14,274 nt of DNA from Methylococcaceae bacterium (lineage in GTDB: Bacteria; Pseudomonadota; Gammaproteobacteria; Methylococcales; Methylomonadaceae), in contig CANNLO010000090.1 in NCBI GenBank assembly GCA_947505055.1, positions 1 through 14,274 on the forward strand. Reading direction: 5' to 3'. The translations under genes and the position numbers were made by a program. Under the pieces are notes generated by a model, which was not told the DNA's origin, did no database searches, and was given only the letters and a program-made list of their open reading frames with translations. Position 1 is the first letter of the stretch, and the number at the start of each line of letters is the position of its first letter. This document shows positions 1-6,594 of this stretch, one piece after another.

Positions 1-128
1 ATCAACTGGATTTGTTTTCCGGAATGGAATGTCATCCTGCCGTAGTTCTTGTTGAGGACATGAATCCGGATGAACTCAGCCCAAGACAAGCGTTGGATTT
101 ACTTTATCGGCTTAAGAAAATGGTTTGA
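1..128 (+). CDS. mutS: DNA mismatch repair protein MutS, C-terminal end (partial)
   Basis: The last 41 codons of a gene that begins left of the window are read in the frame starting at base 3 and end in TGA at 126-128. The tail contains [18 protein letters not shown] just before the stop, which matches the extreme C-terminus of proteobacterial MutS ([16 protein letters not shown]), the mismatch-recognition ATPase of DNA repair. Only the C-terminal oligomerisation tail is visible, so no catalytic motif can be checked. It has the same orientation as the suf genes, but a 149-bp spacer with its own promoter separates them, so co-transcription is unlikely to be the main mode. Confidence 0.85.
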   Translation, partial: QLDLFSGMECHPAVVLVEDMNPDELSPRQALDLLYRLKKMV

Positions 129-163
129 ATTTAAGCAAAATAATTAACACCATCGTTAAGAAA

Positions 164-198
164 AATTAGTTTTAATCAGATCAAAATTCAAACTAATT
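164..198. repeat. AT-rich inverted repeat downstream of mutS
   Basis: The arms AATTAGTTT (164-172) and AAACTAATT (190-198) are perfect complements around a 17-nt spacer. The stem has only two G:C pairs and no clean T-tract follows, so I do not call it a terminator. It could mark the end of the mutS transcript or be chance in AT-rich DNA. Confidence 0.3.
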
Positions 199-220
199 CA
201 CTCCAATAATAACCACTCCC

Positions 221-249
221 TTTACTCTGGCTTTAAATAGGACTAAAAT
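221..249 (+). promoter_or_regulatory. Sigma70-type promoter of the sufR-sufBCD operon
   Basis: A -35-like TTTACT (221-226) and a -10 TAAAAT (244-249, five of six consensus bases) are separated by exactly 17 bp. The -10 box lies inside the palindromic operator at 240-254, so a bound repressor would block RNA polymerase. The transcript would start near 256, about 20 nt before the chosen start codon. No competing promoter of this quality is seen between mutS and the regulator gene. Confidence 0.65.
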
Positions 250-254
250 AGTCC
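240..254. promoter_or_regulatory. IscR/Rrf2-type operator palindrome
   Basis: The sequence GGACTA-AAA-TAGTCC is a perfect palindrome with 6-bp arms. Its core at 241-253 fits the central GACTRWWWYAGTC of the IscR type 1 consensus at every position; the outer flanks of that consensus match poorly. It overlaps the -10 box of the promoter and sits 24 bp ahead of an Rrf2-family regulator gene. I infer negative autoregulation, as known for iscR, with the cluster-loaded regulator lowering expression of the operon. Confidence 0.7.
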
Positions 255-277
255 TGAATCTATTGGAGCAGTGCCTT

Positions 278-724
278 ATGTTACGGTTAAGTAAATTAAC
301 TGATTACGCAACAGTCATTTTAAGTTTTATGGCTAAAAACAAAATTGAAGTTCATGCGGCTATGGAAATAGCTTCAGTGACAGGTATCGCTTTGCCAACA
401 GTCAGTAAAATTCTTAAACTGCTGGTGAATGCTGAGGTGGTAATTTCTTCACGTGGCGCCAAAGGTGGTTATGTTTTATCAAAGCCGCCTGAACAAATCA
501 GCGTGGCTACCATTATCAGTGCTTTGGAAGGACCGATTGCGCTGACTGAGTGCAGCATTTCCCAGCAGGGTTGCGAGCAAGCTTCAGGTTGTGATATTCG
601 TGGAAACTGGAGTTTGATTAACAAGACCATTCATAACGCATTAGAGTCGGTGACGTTGGCCGACCTAGTCAGACCTGCTGTGCCGGAAGAAGTCTTAATC
701 CCGGTCGCCAGTTTATATAGATAG
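278..724 (+). CDS. sufR: Rrf2-family SUF system regulator
   Basis: This 148-residue protein has an Rrf2-type winged helix-turn-helix at residues ~1-70 (LTDYATVIL; ALPTVSKILKLL; SSRGAKGGYVLSKP), followed by Cys92, Cys99 and Cys105, the three-cysteine pattern that binds an iron-sulfur cluster in IscR-like proteins. The spacing is CX6CX5C, slightly longer than the CX5CX5C of IscR. Position directly ahead of sufB matches the Xanthomonas/Pseudomonas-type SUF regulator family. I chose ATG at 278 because GGAG (265-268) sits 9 nt upstream; an in-frame TTG at 263 would put that ribosome site inside the gene. It probably represses its own operon when clusters are plentiful. The symbol sufR follows common usage for this context; the protein is unrelated to the cyanobacterial SufR family. 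Confidence 0.85.
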   Translation: MLRLSKLTDYATVILSFMAKNKIEVHAAMEIASVTGIALPTVSKILKLLVNAEVVISSRGAKGGYVLSKPPEQISVATIISALEGPIALTECSISQQGCEQASGCDIRGNWSLINKTIHNALESVTLADLVRPAVPEEVLIPVASLYR

Positions 725-751
725 GTAAAAAATGCTACTGTGTTTTTTACC
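724..751 (+). other. Hairpin 1 in the sufR-sufB spacer
   Basis: GGTAAAAAA (724-732) and TTTTTTACC (743-751) form a perfect 9-bp stem with a 10-nt loop, starting on the last base of the sufR stop codon. A U-tract does not follow, so it is an imperfect terminator. It could cause partial termination, act as an RNA processing or stability element, or be part of an attenuator. Confidence 0.55.
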
Positions 752-818
752 TTCATTTCATCCCTGTAATTCGCAGAAAATGGTTCCTGCATTTTCTGCA
801 TACCAAACATACTTGTAA
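732..818 (+). CDS. Possible 28-codon leader peptide between sufR and sufB
   Basis: An ATG at 732 is preceded by AGG at a short distance (AGGTAAAAAATG), an arrangement nearly identical to the start of sufC in the same operon. The frame runs 28 codons ([12 protein letters not shown]...) to TAA at 816-818, 14 bases before the sufB start. It contains two cysteine codons, at residues 4 and 12. Both spacer hairpins overlap the frame, so a translating ribosome would melt them. The idea that it is a leader peptide tuning sufB expression is inference. A 28-codon frame can easily occur by chance, and I recognise no homologue. Confidence 0.3.
   Translation: MLLCFLPSFHPCNSQKMVPAFSAYQTYL
773..799 (+). 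other. Hairpin 2 in the sufR-sufB spacer
   Basis: GCAGAAAATG (773-782) and CATTTTCTGC (790-799) form a perfect 10-bp stem with a 7-nt loop, 33 nt ahead of the sufB start. There is no T-tract after it. A competing pairing of 729-735 (AAAATGC) with 789-795 (GCATTTT) would disrupt both this hairpin and the one at 724-751, which permits but does not prove a switch. Confidence 0.55.
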
Positions 819-832
819 TTAAGAGAGCTTTA

Positions 833-2281
833 ATGTCAGCAAGCGCACAAGAAATTAACAATCTGATCAGTCAGGACTACAAACAAGGTTTTGTGACTGA
901 ATTGGAAACCGATACTTTCCCTCCGGGATTGGATGAAGCGGTTATTCATCGACTGTCTAAGGTTAAGAATGAACCCGAGTTTATGCTGGAATACCGGTTG
1001 AAAGCTTTTCGTCATTGGCAAACCATGAAATCCCCCGAATGGGCTTTTGTTAACTTTGAGCCTATCGATTACCAGGCGATCAGTTATTATTCAGCACCTA
1101 AACGTAAAGAAGACGGCCCCCAAAGTCTGGACGAGATTGATCCGCAAATCCTGGAAGCCTATAAAAAACTGGGCATTCCTCTGGACGAACAGGAACGCTT
1201 GGCCGGTGTAGCGGTCGATGCGGTTTTTGATAGCGTGTCGGTTGCAACAACCTTTAAAGGCAAGCTTAAAGACGCTGGCGTTATTTTTTGTCCAATTTCA
1301 GAAGCCTTGCGGGAACACCCGGACTTAATTAAACAATATTTGGGTTCAGTTGTACCACACACGGACAATTATTTTGCTGCTTTAAATGCTGCTGTATTTA
1401 CCGATGGTTCGTTTGTGTATATACCTAAGGGCGTACGGTGCCCGATGGAGTTATCGACTTATTTCAGAATCAATGCGGCAAATACCGGGCAATTTGAACG
1501 CACCTTGATTATCGCCGATGAAGGCAGTCATGTCAGTTATCTGGAAGGTTGCACCGCGCCGATGCGTGATGAAAACCAGCTGCATGCAGCGGTGGTTGAA
1601 TTAGTCGCAATGAAAGATGCTGTTATCAAATACTCTACCGTGCAAAACTGGTATCCCGGTGACAAAAACGGCTTGGGTGGCATTTACAATTTTGTTACCA
1701 AACGTGCCGACTGTCGCGGCGAGAATTCCAAAGTGTCCTGGACGCAAGTGGAAACTGGTTCGGCAATTACCTGGAAATATCCAAGTTGTGTTTTAACCGG
1801 CGATAATTCTACCGGTGAGTTTTATTCGGTGGCGTTGACCAATAATTATCAGCAAGCTGATACCGGTACCAAGATGATCCATATCGGCAAAAACACCAGC
1901 AGCACCATTATCTCCAAAGGTATTTCAGCAGGGCGCGCCCAGAATACTTATCGAGGCTTGGTCAAAGTATTAAAAAGCGCTGAAAATGCCCGCAACTATA
2001 CCCAGTGCGATTCTTTGCTGGTCGGTGATAAATGTGGCGCGCATACCTTCCCGTATATCGAAGTCAAACAACCTTCGGCACAGGTCGAGCATGAAGCGAC
2101 AACCTCCAAGATCAGCGAAGATCAATTGTTCTTTTGCCAGCAACGTGGCCTGTCGGCTGAAGACGCGGTTTCGATGATCGTCAATGGCTTCTGTAAAGAA
2201 GTGTTCAGAGAACTGCCGATGGAGTTTGCTGTTGAGGCGCAGGCGTTATTGGGACTCAGTCTGGAAGGCTCAGTAGGCTAA
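833..2281 (+). CDS. sufB: Fe-S cluster assembly scaffold protein SufB
   Basis: This 482-residue protein is full length (E. coli SufB has 495). SufB is the scaffold subunit of the cytosolic SufBC2D complex, on which new [Fe-S] clusters are built. The C-terminal beta-helix core is strongly conserved: [20 protein letters not shown] places Cys392 and HEATTSK places Glu421 where E. coli Cys405 and Glu434 lie, residues implicated in cluster building and sulfur transfer. His420 precedes Glu421 as in E. coli. The C-terminus [18 protein letters not shown] is also typical. The ATG at 833 has an AGAGAG ribosome site at 822-827. The gene follows the regulator after a structured 108-nt spacer and leads into sufC after 88 nt. 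Nothing suggests damage. Confidence 0.97.
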   Translation: MSASAQEINNLISQDYKQGFVTELETDTFPPGLDEAVIHRLSKVKNEPEFMLEYRLKAFRHWQTMKSPEWAFVNFEPIDYQAISYYSAPKRKEDGPQSLDEIDPQILEAYKKLGIPLDEQERLAGVAVDAVFDSVSVATTFKGKLKDAGVIFCPISEALREHPDLIKQYLGSVVPHTDNYFAALNAAVFTDGSFVYIPKGVRCPMELSTYFRINAANTGQFERTLIIADEGSHVSYLEGCTAPMRDENQLHAAVVELVAMKDAVIKYSTVQNWYPGDKNGLGGIYNFVTKRADCRGENSKVSWTQVETGSAITWKYPSCVLTGDNSTGEFYSVALTNNYQQADTGTKMIHIGKNTSSTIISKGISAGRAQNTYRGLVKVLKSAENARNYTQCDSLLVGDKCGAHTFPYIEVKQPSAQVEHEATTSKISEDQLFFCQQRGLSAEDAVSMIVNGFCKEVFRELPMEFAVEAQALLGLSLEGSVG

Positions 2282-2285
2282 ATAG

Positions 2286-2313
2286 CCATTTTAATTGCAG
2301 CAATTTTGAATGG
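2286..2313 (+). other. Hairpin in the sufB-sufC spacer
   Basis: An outer stem CCATT/AATGG (2286-2290 with 2309-2313) and an inner stem AATTG/CAATT (2293-2297 with 2301-2305) stack with a small internal loop. An alternative GAATG/CATTC stem (2308-2312 with 2316-2320) would compete. No T-tract follows. It may adjust relative mRNA levels of sufB and sufC, but this is weakly supported. Confidence 0.35.
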
Positions 2314-2369
2314 TACATTCCGGTCGAAATAGCTAATAACAGTTTTGAAAAATATATTCAGGTAAAAAA

Positions 2370-3125
2370 ATGCTCCAGATAAAAGATCTTCATGTCAGCG
2401 TTGGCGACAAAGCTATTCTTAAAGGCATCAACCTTGAGATTAAACCCGGCGAGATCCACGCCATCATGGGCCCGAATGGTTCAGGTAAAAGCACTTTGTC
2501 TCATATCTTGTCTGGCAAAAGCGGTTATACCGTAACCGGTGGATCGGTTACTTATCAAGGTAAAGATTTGCTGGACATGGCACCAGAAATCAGAGCCCGT
2601 GAGGGCGTGTTTCTGGCGTTTCAATATCCGGTGGAAATCCCCGGCGTCAGCAATATTTATTTGTTGAAAGCAGCGCTTAACTCTATACGCAAACATCAGG
2701 GGCAATCTGAAGTGGATGCGATGGATTTTTTAACACTGGTTAAAGATAAAGTGCGCTTACTGGAAATGGATGAAAAATTTCTTTACCGCGCAGTTAATGA
2801 AGGTTTTTCAGGCGGCGAAAAGAAACGTAATGAAATTCTGCAAATGGCCATTTTGGAACCCAAGCTGTGCATTATGGATGAAACCGATTCCGGTCTGGAT
2901 ATAGATGCGTTGAAAATCGTTTCGGAAGGCGTTAATTCCTTGCGTTCAGCTGATCGTTCGTTTGTGATGGTGACGCATTACCAGCGCTTGCTGGACTATA
3001 TCAAACCTGACTTTGTGCACGTTTTGGCTCACGGCCAAATTGTTAAGTCCGGCGGCGCGGAACTCGCTTTGGAACTGGAAGAAAAAGGTTACAGTTGGGT
3101 TGAAGATGACCAGGCGGCAGCATAA
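2370..3125 (+). CDS. sufC: Fe-S cluster assembly ATPase SufC
   Basis: This 251-residue ABC-type ATPase has all the expected motifs: Walker A GPNGSGKS (residues 34-41), Q-loop FQYP (84-87), signature FSGGEKKRNEI (146-156), Walker B LCIMDE (166-171), D-loop SGLD and the H-loop His203 in VTHYQ. FSGGEKKRNE and ETDSGLDIDAL are diagnostic for SufC rather than for a transporter ATPase. There is no membrane segment; it acts in the cytosol with SufB and SufD, where ATP binding reshapes the scaffold for iron entry and cluster assembly. The start has AGG 7-9 nt upstream (CAGGTAAAAAAATG). Its stop codon directly abuts the sufD start, so the two are translationally coupled. Confidence 0.97.
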   Translation: MLQIKDLHVSVGDKAILKGINLEIKPGEIHAIMGPNGSGKSTLSHILSGKSGYTVTGGSVTYQGKDLLDMAPEIRAREGVFLAFQYPVEIPGVSNIYLLKAALNSIRKHQGQSEVDAMDFLTLVKDKVRLLEMDEKFLYRAVNEGFSGGEKKRNEILQMAILEPKLCIMDETDSGLDIDALKIVSEGVNSLRSADRSFVMVTHYQRLLDYIKPDFVHVLAHGQIVKSGGAELALELEEKGYSWVEDDQAAA

Positions 3126-4448
3126 ATGACTACGGCAACAGCAAGCCATTACGCGGCTGAATATCAAACGATTGCTTCAAGCTTACCCGGTCAAGCTCTG
3201 CCCTGGTTGCAACAGCTAAGACGCGAGGCTTTGGAACAATTTTCAGCGCAAGGTTTTCCTTCACCACGCGAAGAAGAATGGCGTTACACCAATATCTCTG
3301 GGATTGAAAAGAAACTGTTCACACCGTCCTTGGCATTAACTGCCGGTGATATAGATGCCGAATGGTTAAAAACACAACAGTTGGATCAGGCTTGGTCGGT
3401 CGTTTTAGTAAATGGTCATTTTTCAGCCGAACTGTCCGTTTTAACTGATTTGCCCGAAGCTGTTTTAGTGATGAGTATGGCTGAGGCGCTGGCATCGCAT
3501 TCAGATAAAGTCGAAAATTATTTAGGGAAAGCTGCTCTTCACACAGAGCATGGTTTTATAGCTTTTAATGCGGCTTGGTTTAGCGATGGTTTGTTTGTAC
3601 ACGTGCCAGCCAAGCTGGTTTTAGATAGACCGATACAGTTGCTGAATCTTGTATCTGGTAGTGACGTAATGGCCACGACTCGCAATATCATTATTGCCGA
3701 AGAAATGGCTGAAGTTAAAGTCATTGAGATGTTTATTGGTACAGATTGCGCTTATCTAACTGCCGCAGTGACTGAGGTTTTTGTCGAAAAAAACGCCAAT
3801 GTAATACTGTATAAAATGCAAAGCGAATCTGATAAAGCCTATCATTTTGGTGGTTGCTATATTAAACAAGCCAGAGACTCCCGCTTTACCCACCACAACT
3901 TCGCCTTTGGCGGCTTGCTGGCGCGCTGTGATATTCACGTTGATTTGGATCATGCCTCAGAATGTGAATTGAACGGTCTGTACTTGGGTGCCAAGCATCA
4001 GCATATCGATAACCATACCCGTATCACTCACTTGAAACCTCATGGGATCAGTCGTGAGTTATATAAAGGAGTGCTTGATGACAGAGCCAGAGGCGTATTT
4101 CAGGGGCGGGTGATTGTTGCTGAAGACGCCCAAAAGACCGATTCGCAAATGAATAATCGCAATTTGCTGTTATCAAACGACGCCGAAGCCGATACCAAAC
4201 CGCAGTTGGAAATTTATGCCGATGACGTAAAATGCGCTCATGGTGTGACGGTTGGGCAACTGGATGAAAAATCGATTTTCTATTTGCAATCTCGTTGTGT
4301 TGATGAAGAAACCGCTCGCAATATGCTGACCTTTGCATTTGCCAATGAAATGGTCGATAAGATCAACATTAAAAGTTTGCACGATAAGGTTTTAGAACAG
4401 GTATTGCTTCGTTTCCCACAGGAAGGCGTGAACAAGGAATGGCTATAA
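3126..4448 (+). CDS. sufD: Fe-S cluster assembly protein SufD
   Basis: This 440-residue protein is the SufB-related partner in SufBC2D and is slightly longer than E. coli SufD (423). The N-terminal part has the family motif REEEWRYTNIS (residues 48-58). The beta-helix carries HNFAFGGLLARCDIHVDL, and the C-terminal region has KCAHGVTVGQLDEKSIFYLQSR, in which Cys370 and His372 align with E. coli Cys358 and His360, residues tied to cluster formation and iron entry. The ATG starts right after the TAA of sufC with little ribosome site of its own, which points to coupling. It is the last gene of the first suf block; the next suf gene begins 470 bp later. Confidence 0.95.
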   Translation: MTTATASHYAAEYQTIASSLPGQALPWLQQLRREALEQFSAQGFPSPREEEWRYTNISGIEKKLFTPSLALTAGDIDAEWLKTQQLDQAWSVVLVNGHFSAELSVLTDLPEAVLVMSMAEALASHSDKVENYLGKAALHTEHGFIAFNAAWFSDGLFVHVPAKLVLDRPIQLLNLVSGSDVMATTRNIIIAEEMAEVKVIEMFIGTDCAYLTAAVTEVFVEKNANVILYKMQSESDKAYHFGGCYIKQARDSRFTHHNFAFGGLLARCDIHVDLDHASECELNGLYLGAKHQHIDNHTRITHLKPHGISRELYKGVLDDRARGVFQGRVIVAEDAQKTDSQMNNRNLLLSNDAEADTKPQLEIYADDVKCAHGVTVGQLDEKSIFYLQSRCVDEETARNMLTFAFANEMVDKINIKSLHDKVLEQVLLRFPQEGVNKEWL

Positions 4449-4595
4449 AATATCAACGATATTGATAGTGATGCTGTTCAACTGAGATAAAGTGATGCTA
4501 TCGCCGATGCGCAACGTGGTTTTTTAACCAAAATTGTCATTATACGGTTGGCGGTAAACTTCAAGACAACAATCTTTGAGGTTCATCAGCCAATA
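4449..4595. other. Non-coding stretch after sufD with short repeats
   Basis: I see no credible gene here. The stretch holds nested short palindromes at 4449-4467 (TATCAA-CGATA-TTGATA and AATATC-AAC-GATATT) and a 9-bp direct repeat AGTGATGCT (4467-4475 and 4491-4499). GGTTTTTTAACC a little further on is a short palindrome. None is a convincing terminator, although sufD and the opposing small gene both end here and a bidirectional terminator would be expected. Confidence 0.35.
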
Positions 4596-4778
4596 TTAAG
4601 CGATGTTATGACGGGCATATAAACGCAGCTTTTCATTTTGGTCGAAACTAAGTGAACTATCCGCGACCTCGATGAGCTCAAGGCGACTGCCGGGAGGAAA
4701 AATATTGGCTTCACCCAGTTTTTGCCATTCGGTAATGTCGGCCAGGTGTTTGCGCACACTGATTCTTGTTATAGTCAT
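4596..4778 (-). CDS. Small hypothetical protein inside the suf cluster, opposite strand
   Basis: This is a 60-residue frame (MTITRISVRKHLADITEWQK...) ending LRLYARHNIA. I do not recognise the family. It is soluble-looking, with no signal peptide or membrane segment and balanced charge. A promoter-like TTGATT - 17 bp - TATATT on the same strand (4811-4839) would give a leader of roughly 25 nt to the ATG at 4778, which is why I prefer it over the in-frame ATGs at 4793 and 4835. The ribosome site is weak. It could also be a fragment of a longer decayed gene. It runs against sufD and sufS and splits the suf cluster, so sufS probably needs its own promoter. Confidence 0.45.
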   Translation of the reverse strand: MTITRISVRKHLADITEWQKLGEANIFPPGSRLELIEVADSSLSFDQNEKLRLYARHNIA

Positions 4779-4810
4779 TTTCTTATTAAGCATCAGATAT
4801 GAATGGTCAG

Positions 4811-4839
4811 AATATAATATGTAGTGTCTGAACAATCAA
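4811..4839 (-). promoter_or_regulatory. Candidate promoter for the small minus-strand gene
   Basis: Read on the minus strand, TTGATT (4834-4839) and TATATT (4811-4816) are separated by exactly 17 bp. They match the sigma70 boxes at four and five of six positions and point at the ATG at 4778. Confidence 0.4.
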
Positions 4840-4859
4840 TGTTATTGAAAAATTATACT
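4829..4859 (+). promoter_or_regulatory. Candidate promoter region for sufS
   Basis: A -10-like TATACT (4854-4859) lies about 60 bp before the sufS start. The best -35 match, TGAACA (4829-4834), is 19 bp away, longer than ideal. A separate promoter is expected because an opposing gene precedes sufS, but this particular one is only modestly supported. Confidence 0.25.
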
Positions 4860-4918
4860 TTTGCCGAGTCAGTTCAAGTCTGTCCTGCGGCATATACACC
4901 CTCCTTGACGATATAAAT

Positions 4919-6142
4919 ATGACAAATTTCCCCGTAGAAAAAATTCGCGCTGATTTCCCCATCCTGGCAGAAAAAATTCGCAATAAACCCTTGGTTTATC
5001 TGGATAATGCCGCGACTTGCCAAAAACCGCAAGCGGTCATTGACAGCATCGTGCATTTATACAGCCATGATTATGCCAACGTACATCGTGGCGTGCATAC
5101 CTTAAGTGTACGTTCCACCGATAAGTTTGAAGCGGCACGTACCAAAGTTAAAGACTTTATCAATGCAGCCAGCGAAAAGGAAATCATCTTTGTAAAAGGT
5201 GCGACAGAAGCCATTAACCTGGTCGCGCAGACTTTTGGCAAAGCCAACATTAAAGCCGGCGACGAGATTTTAATCACGGCGATGGAGCATCATTCCAATA
5301 TTGTGCCCTGGCAAATGTTGTGCGAACAAACGGGGGCCGTCTTAAAAGTTGCGCCGATCAATCTGCAAGGCGAATTGATTTACGCTGAATTTGAACAACT
5401 GCTCTGCGATAAAACCCGTTTAGTTTCCGTTGTGCATATGTCCAACGCTTTGGGCACAATTAATCCGGTAGAAAAAATCATCGCCGCTGCTCATGCCAAA
5501 AGCATTCCGGTCATGCTTGATGGTGCTCAGGCTATTCCGCATAGGGTGGTAGATGTGCAAAATCTGGATTGCGATTTTTATGTGTTCTCCGCTCATAAAC
5601 TTTATGCGCCGGCTGGCGTAGGCGTGCTTTATGGAAAGCAGGCTTTGCTGGAAGCCATGCCTCCATATCAGGGTGGCGGCGATATGATCCGTAAAGTCAC
5701 TTTTGAAGCCACCGAATATAATGGACTGCCGTATAAATTTGAAGCCGGTACACCCAGTATCGCCGATGTAGTTGGTTTGGGAGCGGCCATTGATTATATC
5801 AACGAAATTGGCATGGCAAATATCTGCGCTTACGAAGCCGAACTACTCGAATACGCGACAGAAAAAGCCAAACAAATTAAAGGATTAAGAATTATTGGCG
5901 AGGCAGAACACAAAGGCGCGATTTTATCGTTTGTGCTGAATAAAATTCATCCACATGATATTGGTACCATGCTGGATAGCCTGGGGATTGCGATTCGTGC
6001 AGGCCATCATTGCGCGATGCCGGTCATGGATTTTTTTGCAGTCCCCGCGACCGCAAGAGCCTCATTTGCAATGTATAATACTAAAGAAGAAATTGATGTT
6101 TTAATGAACGGTATAGAATCTTTGATTGAGGTATTTGGCTAA
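4919..6142 (+). CDS. sufS: Cysteine desulfurase SufS
   Basis: This 407-residue class V aminotransferase-fold enzyme uses PLP to take sulfur from cysteine, giving alanine and an enzyme persulfide for cluster building. Visible motifs are the N-terminal YLDNAATCQKP (27-37), TEAINLV (96-102), the cofactor-contacting His125, Asp201 in MLDGAQ, the PLP lysine Lys227 in FSAHKLYAP, and the catalytic Cys365 in RAGHHCAMP. The group II architecture and length match SufS (E. coli 406). His346 in HPHD, 19 residues before the catalytic cysteine, is where B. subtilis SufS has the histidine that exchanges zinc coordination with SufU; from memory E. coli has tyrosine there. The downstream SufU-type gene overlaps by one base and fits. 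The ribosome site is weak. Confidence 0.96.
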   Translation: MTNFPVEKIRADFPILAEKIRNKPLVYLDNAATCQKPQAVIDSIVHLYSHDYANVHRGVHTLSVRSTDKFEAARTKVKDFINAASEKEIIFVKGATEAINLVAQTFGKANIKAGDEILITAMEHHSNIVPWQMLCEQTGAVLKVAPINLQGELIYAEFEQLLCDKTRLVSVVHMSNALGTINPVEKIIAAAHAKSIPVMLDGAQAIPHRVVDVQNLDCDFYVFSAHKLYAPAGVGVLYGKQALLEAMPPYQGGGDMIRKVTFEATEYNGLPYKFEAGTPSIADVVGLGAAIDYINEIGMANICAYEAELLEYATEKAKQIKGLRIIGEAEHKGAILSFVLNKIHPHDIGTMLDSLGIAIRAGHHCAMPVMDFFAVPATARASFAMYNTKEEIDVLMNGIESLIEVFG

Positions 6143-6594
6143 TGTTTGATGATTTACGCGATCTCTACCAAGAGGTCATTTTTGACCATAATCGTAATCC
6201 GCGCAATTTTCGGATAATGGAAAATGCTGACCGAAAAGTGGAAGGTTTTAATCCTCTGTGCGGTGACCGTCTGACTTTATATTTGCAAATGGACGGTGAT
6301 TTAATTACTGACGCCTGCTTTCAAGGGTCGGGTTGCGCTATTTCGACCGCTTCAGTTTCGTTAATGACCGAAATAGTCAAAGGCAAAACTGAACAGGAAG
6401 CCAATGAGTTGTTCAAACAGTTCCATGAAATGACTACTGGAAAAGATGAACAAATCAATCTTGCAGCGGTCGGCAAGCTGGCGGTATTGGCTGGCGTGCG
6501 TGAATATCCTGCGCGGGTTAAATGTGCAACCCTGGCGTGGCATACACTGGATGCGGCCCTGAAAAACGAACAGCAATCCATTTCTACCGAGTAA
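6142..6594 (+). CDS. sufU: SufU-type sulfur acceptor / Fe-S assembly protein
   Basis: This 150-residue NifU/IscU-like protein has the zinc or sulfur ligands Cys40 and Asp42 in NPLCGD, Cys65 in GSGCAIS and Cys128 in RVKCATLAW, a pattern very close to B. subtilis SufU (Cys41, Asp43, Cys66, Cys128). The segment at residues ~80-105, inserted between the second and third cysteines, is characteristic of SufU compared with IscU. It should take the persulfide from SufS and pass it to SufBCD. No SufE is seen in the window. The ATG overlaps the sufS stop by one base (TAATG), so the two are translationally coupled. A scaffold role like IscU cannot be excluded from sequence, but context favours sulfur transfer. 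Confidence 0.9.
   Translation: MFDDLRDLYQEVIFDHNRNPRNFRIMENADRKVEGFNPLCGDRLTLYLQMDGDLITDACFQGSGCAISTASVSLMTEIVKGKTEQEANELFKQFHEMTTGKDEQINLAAVGKLAVLAGVREYPARVKCATLAWHTLDAALKNEQQSISTE

Noticed and set aside
263..277. An in-frame TTG start that would lengthen the SUF regulator by five residues
   Set aside because: GGAG at 265-268 is well spaced for ATG 278, and the Rrf2 N-terminus (MLRLSKLTDYA) begins there.
4048..4382. Two overlapping minus-strand frames inside sufD
   Set aside because: They lie wholly within a strongly conserved gene, have no family features, and are shadow frames.
4519..4530. GGTTTTTTAACC, considered as a terminator after sufD
   Set aside because: Only a 4-bp stem with the T-run in its loop; not a terminator structure.
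4861..4885. A GAGTC/AAGTC arrangement before sufS, considered as a second IscR-type operator
   Set aside because: The half-sites are in direct rather than inverted orientation and do not fit the consensus core.
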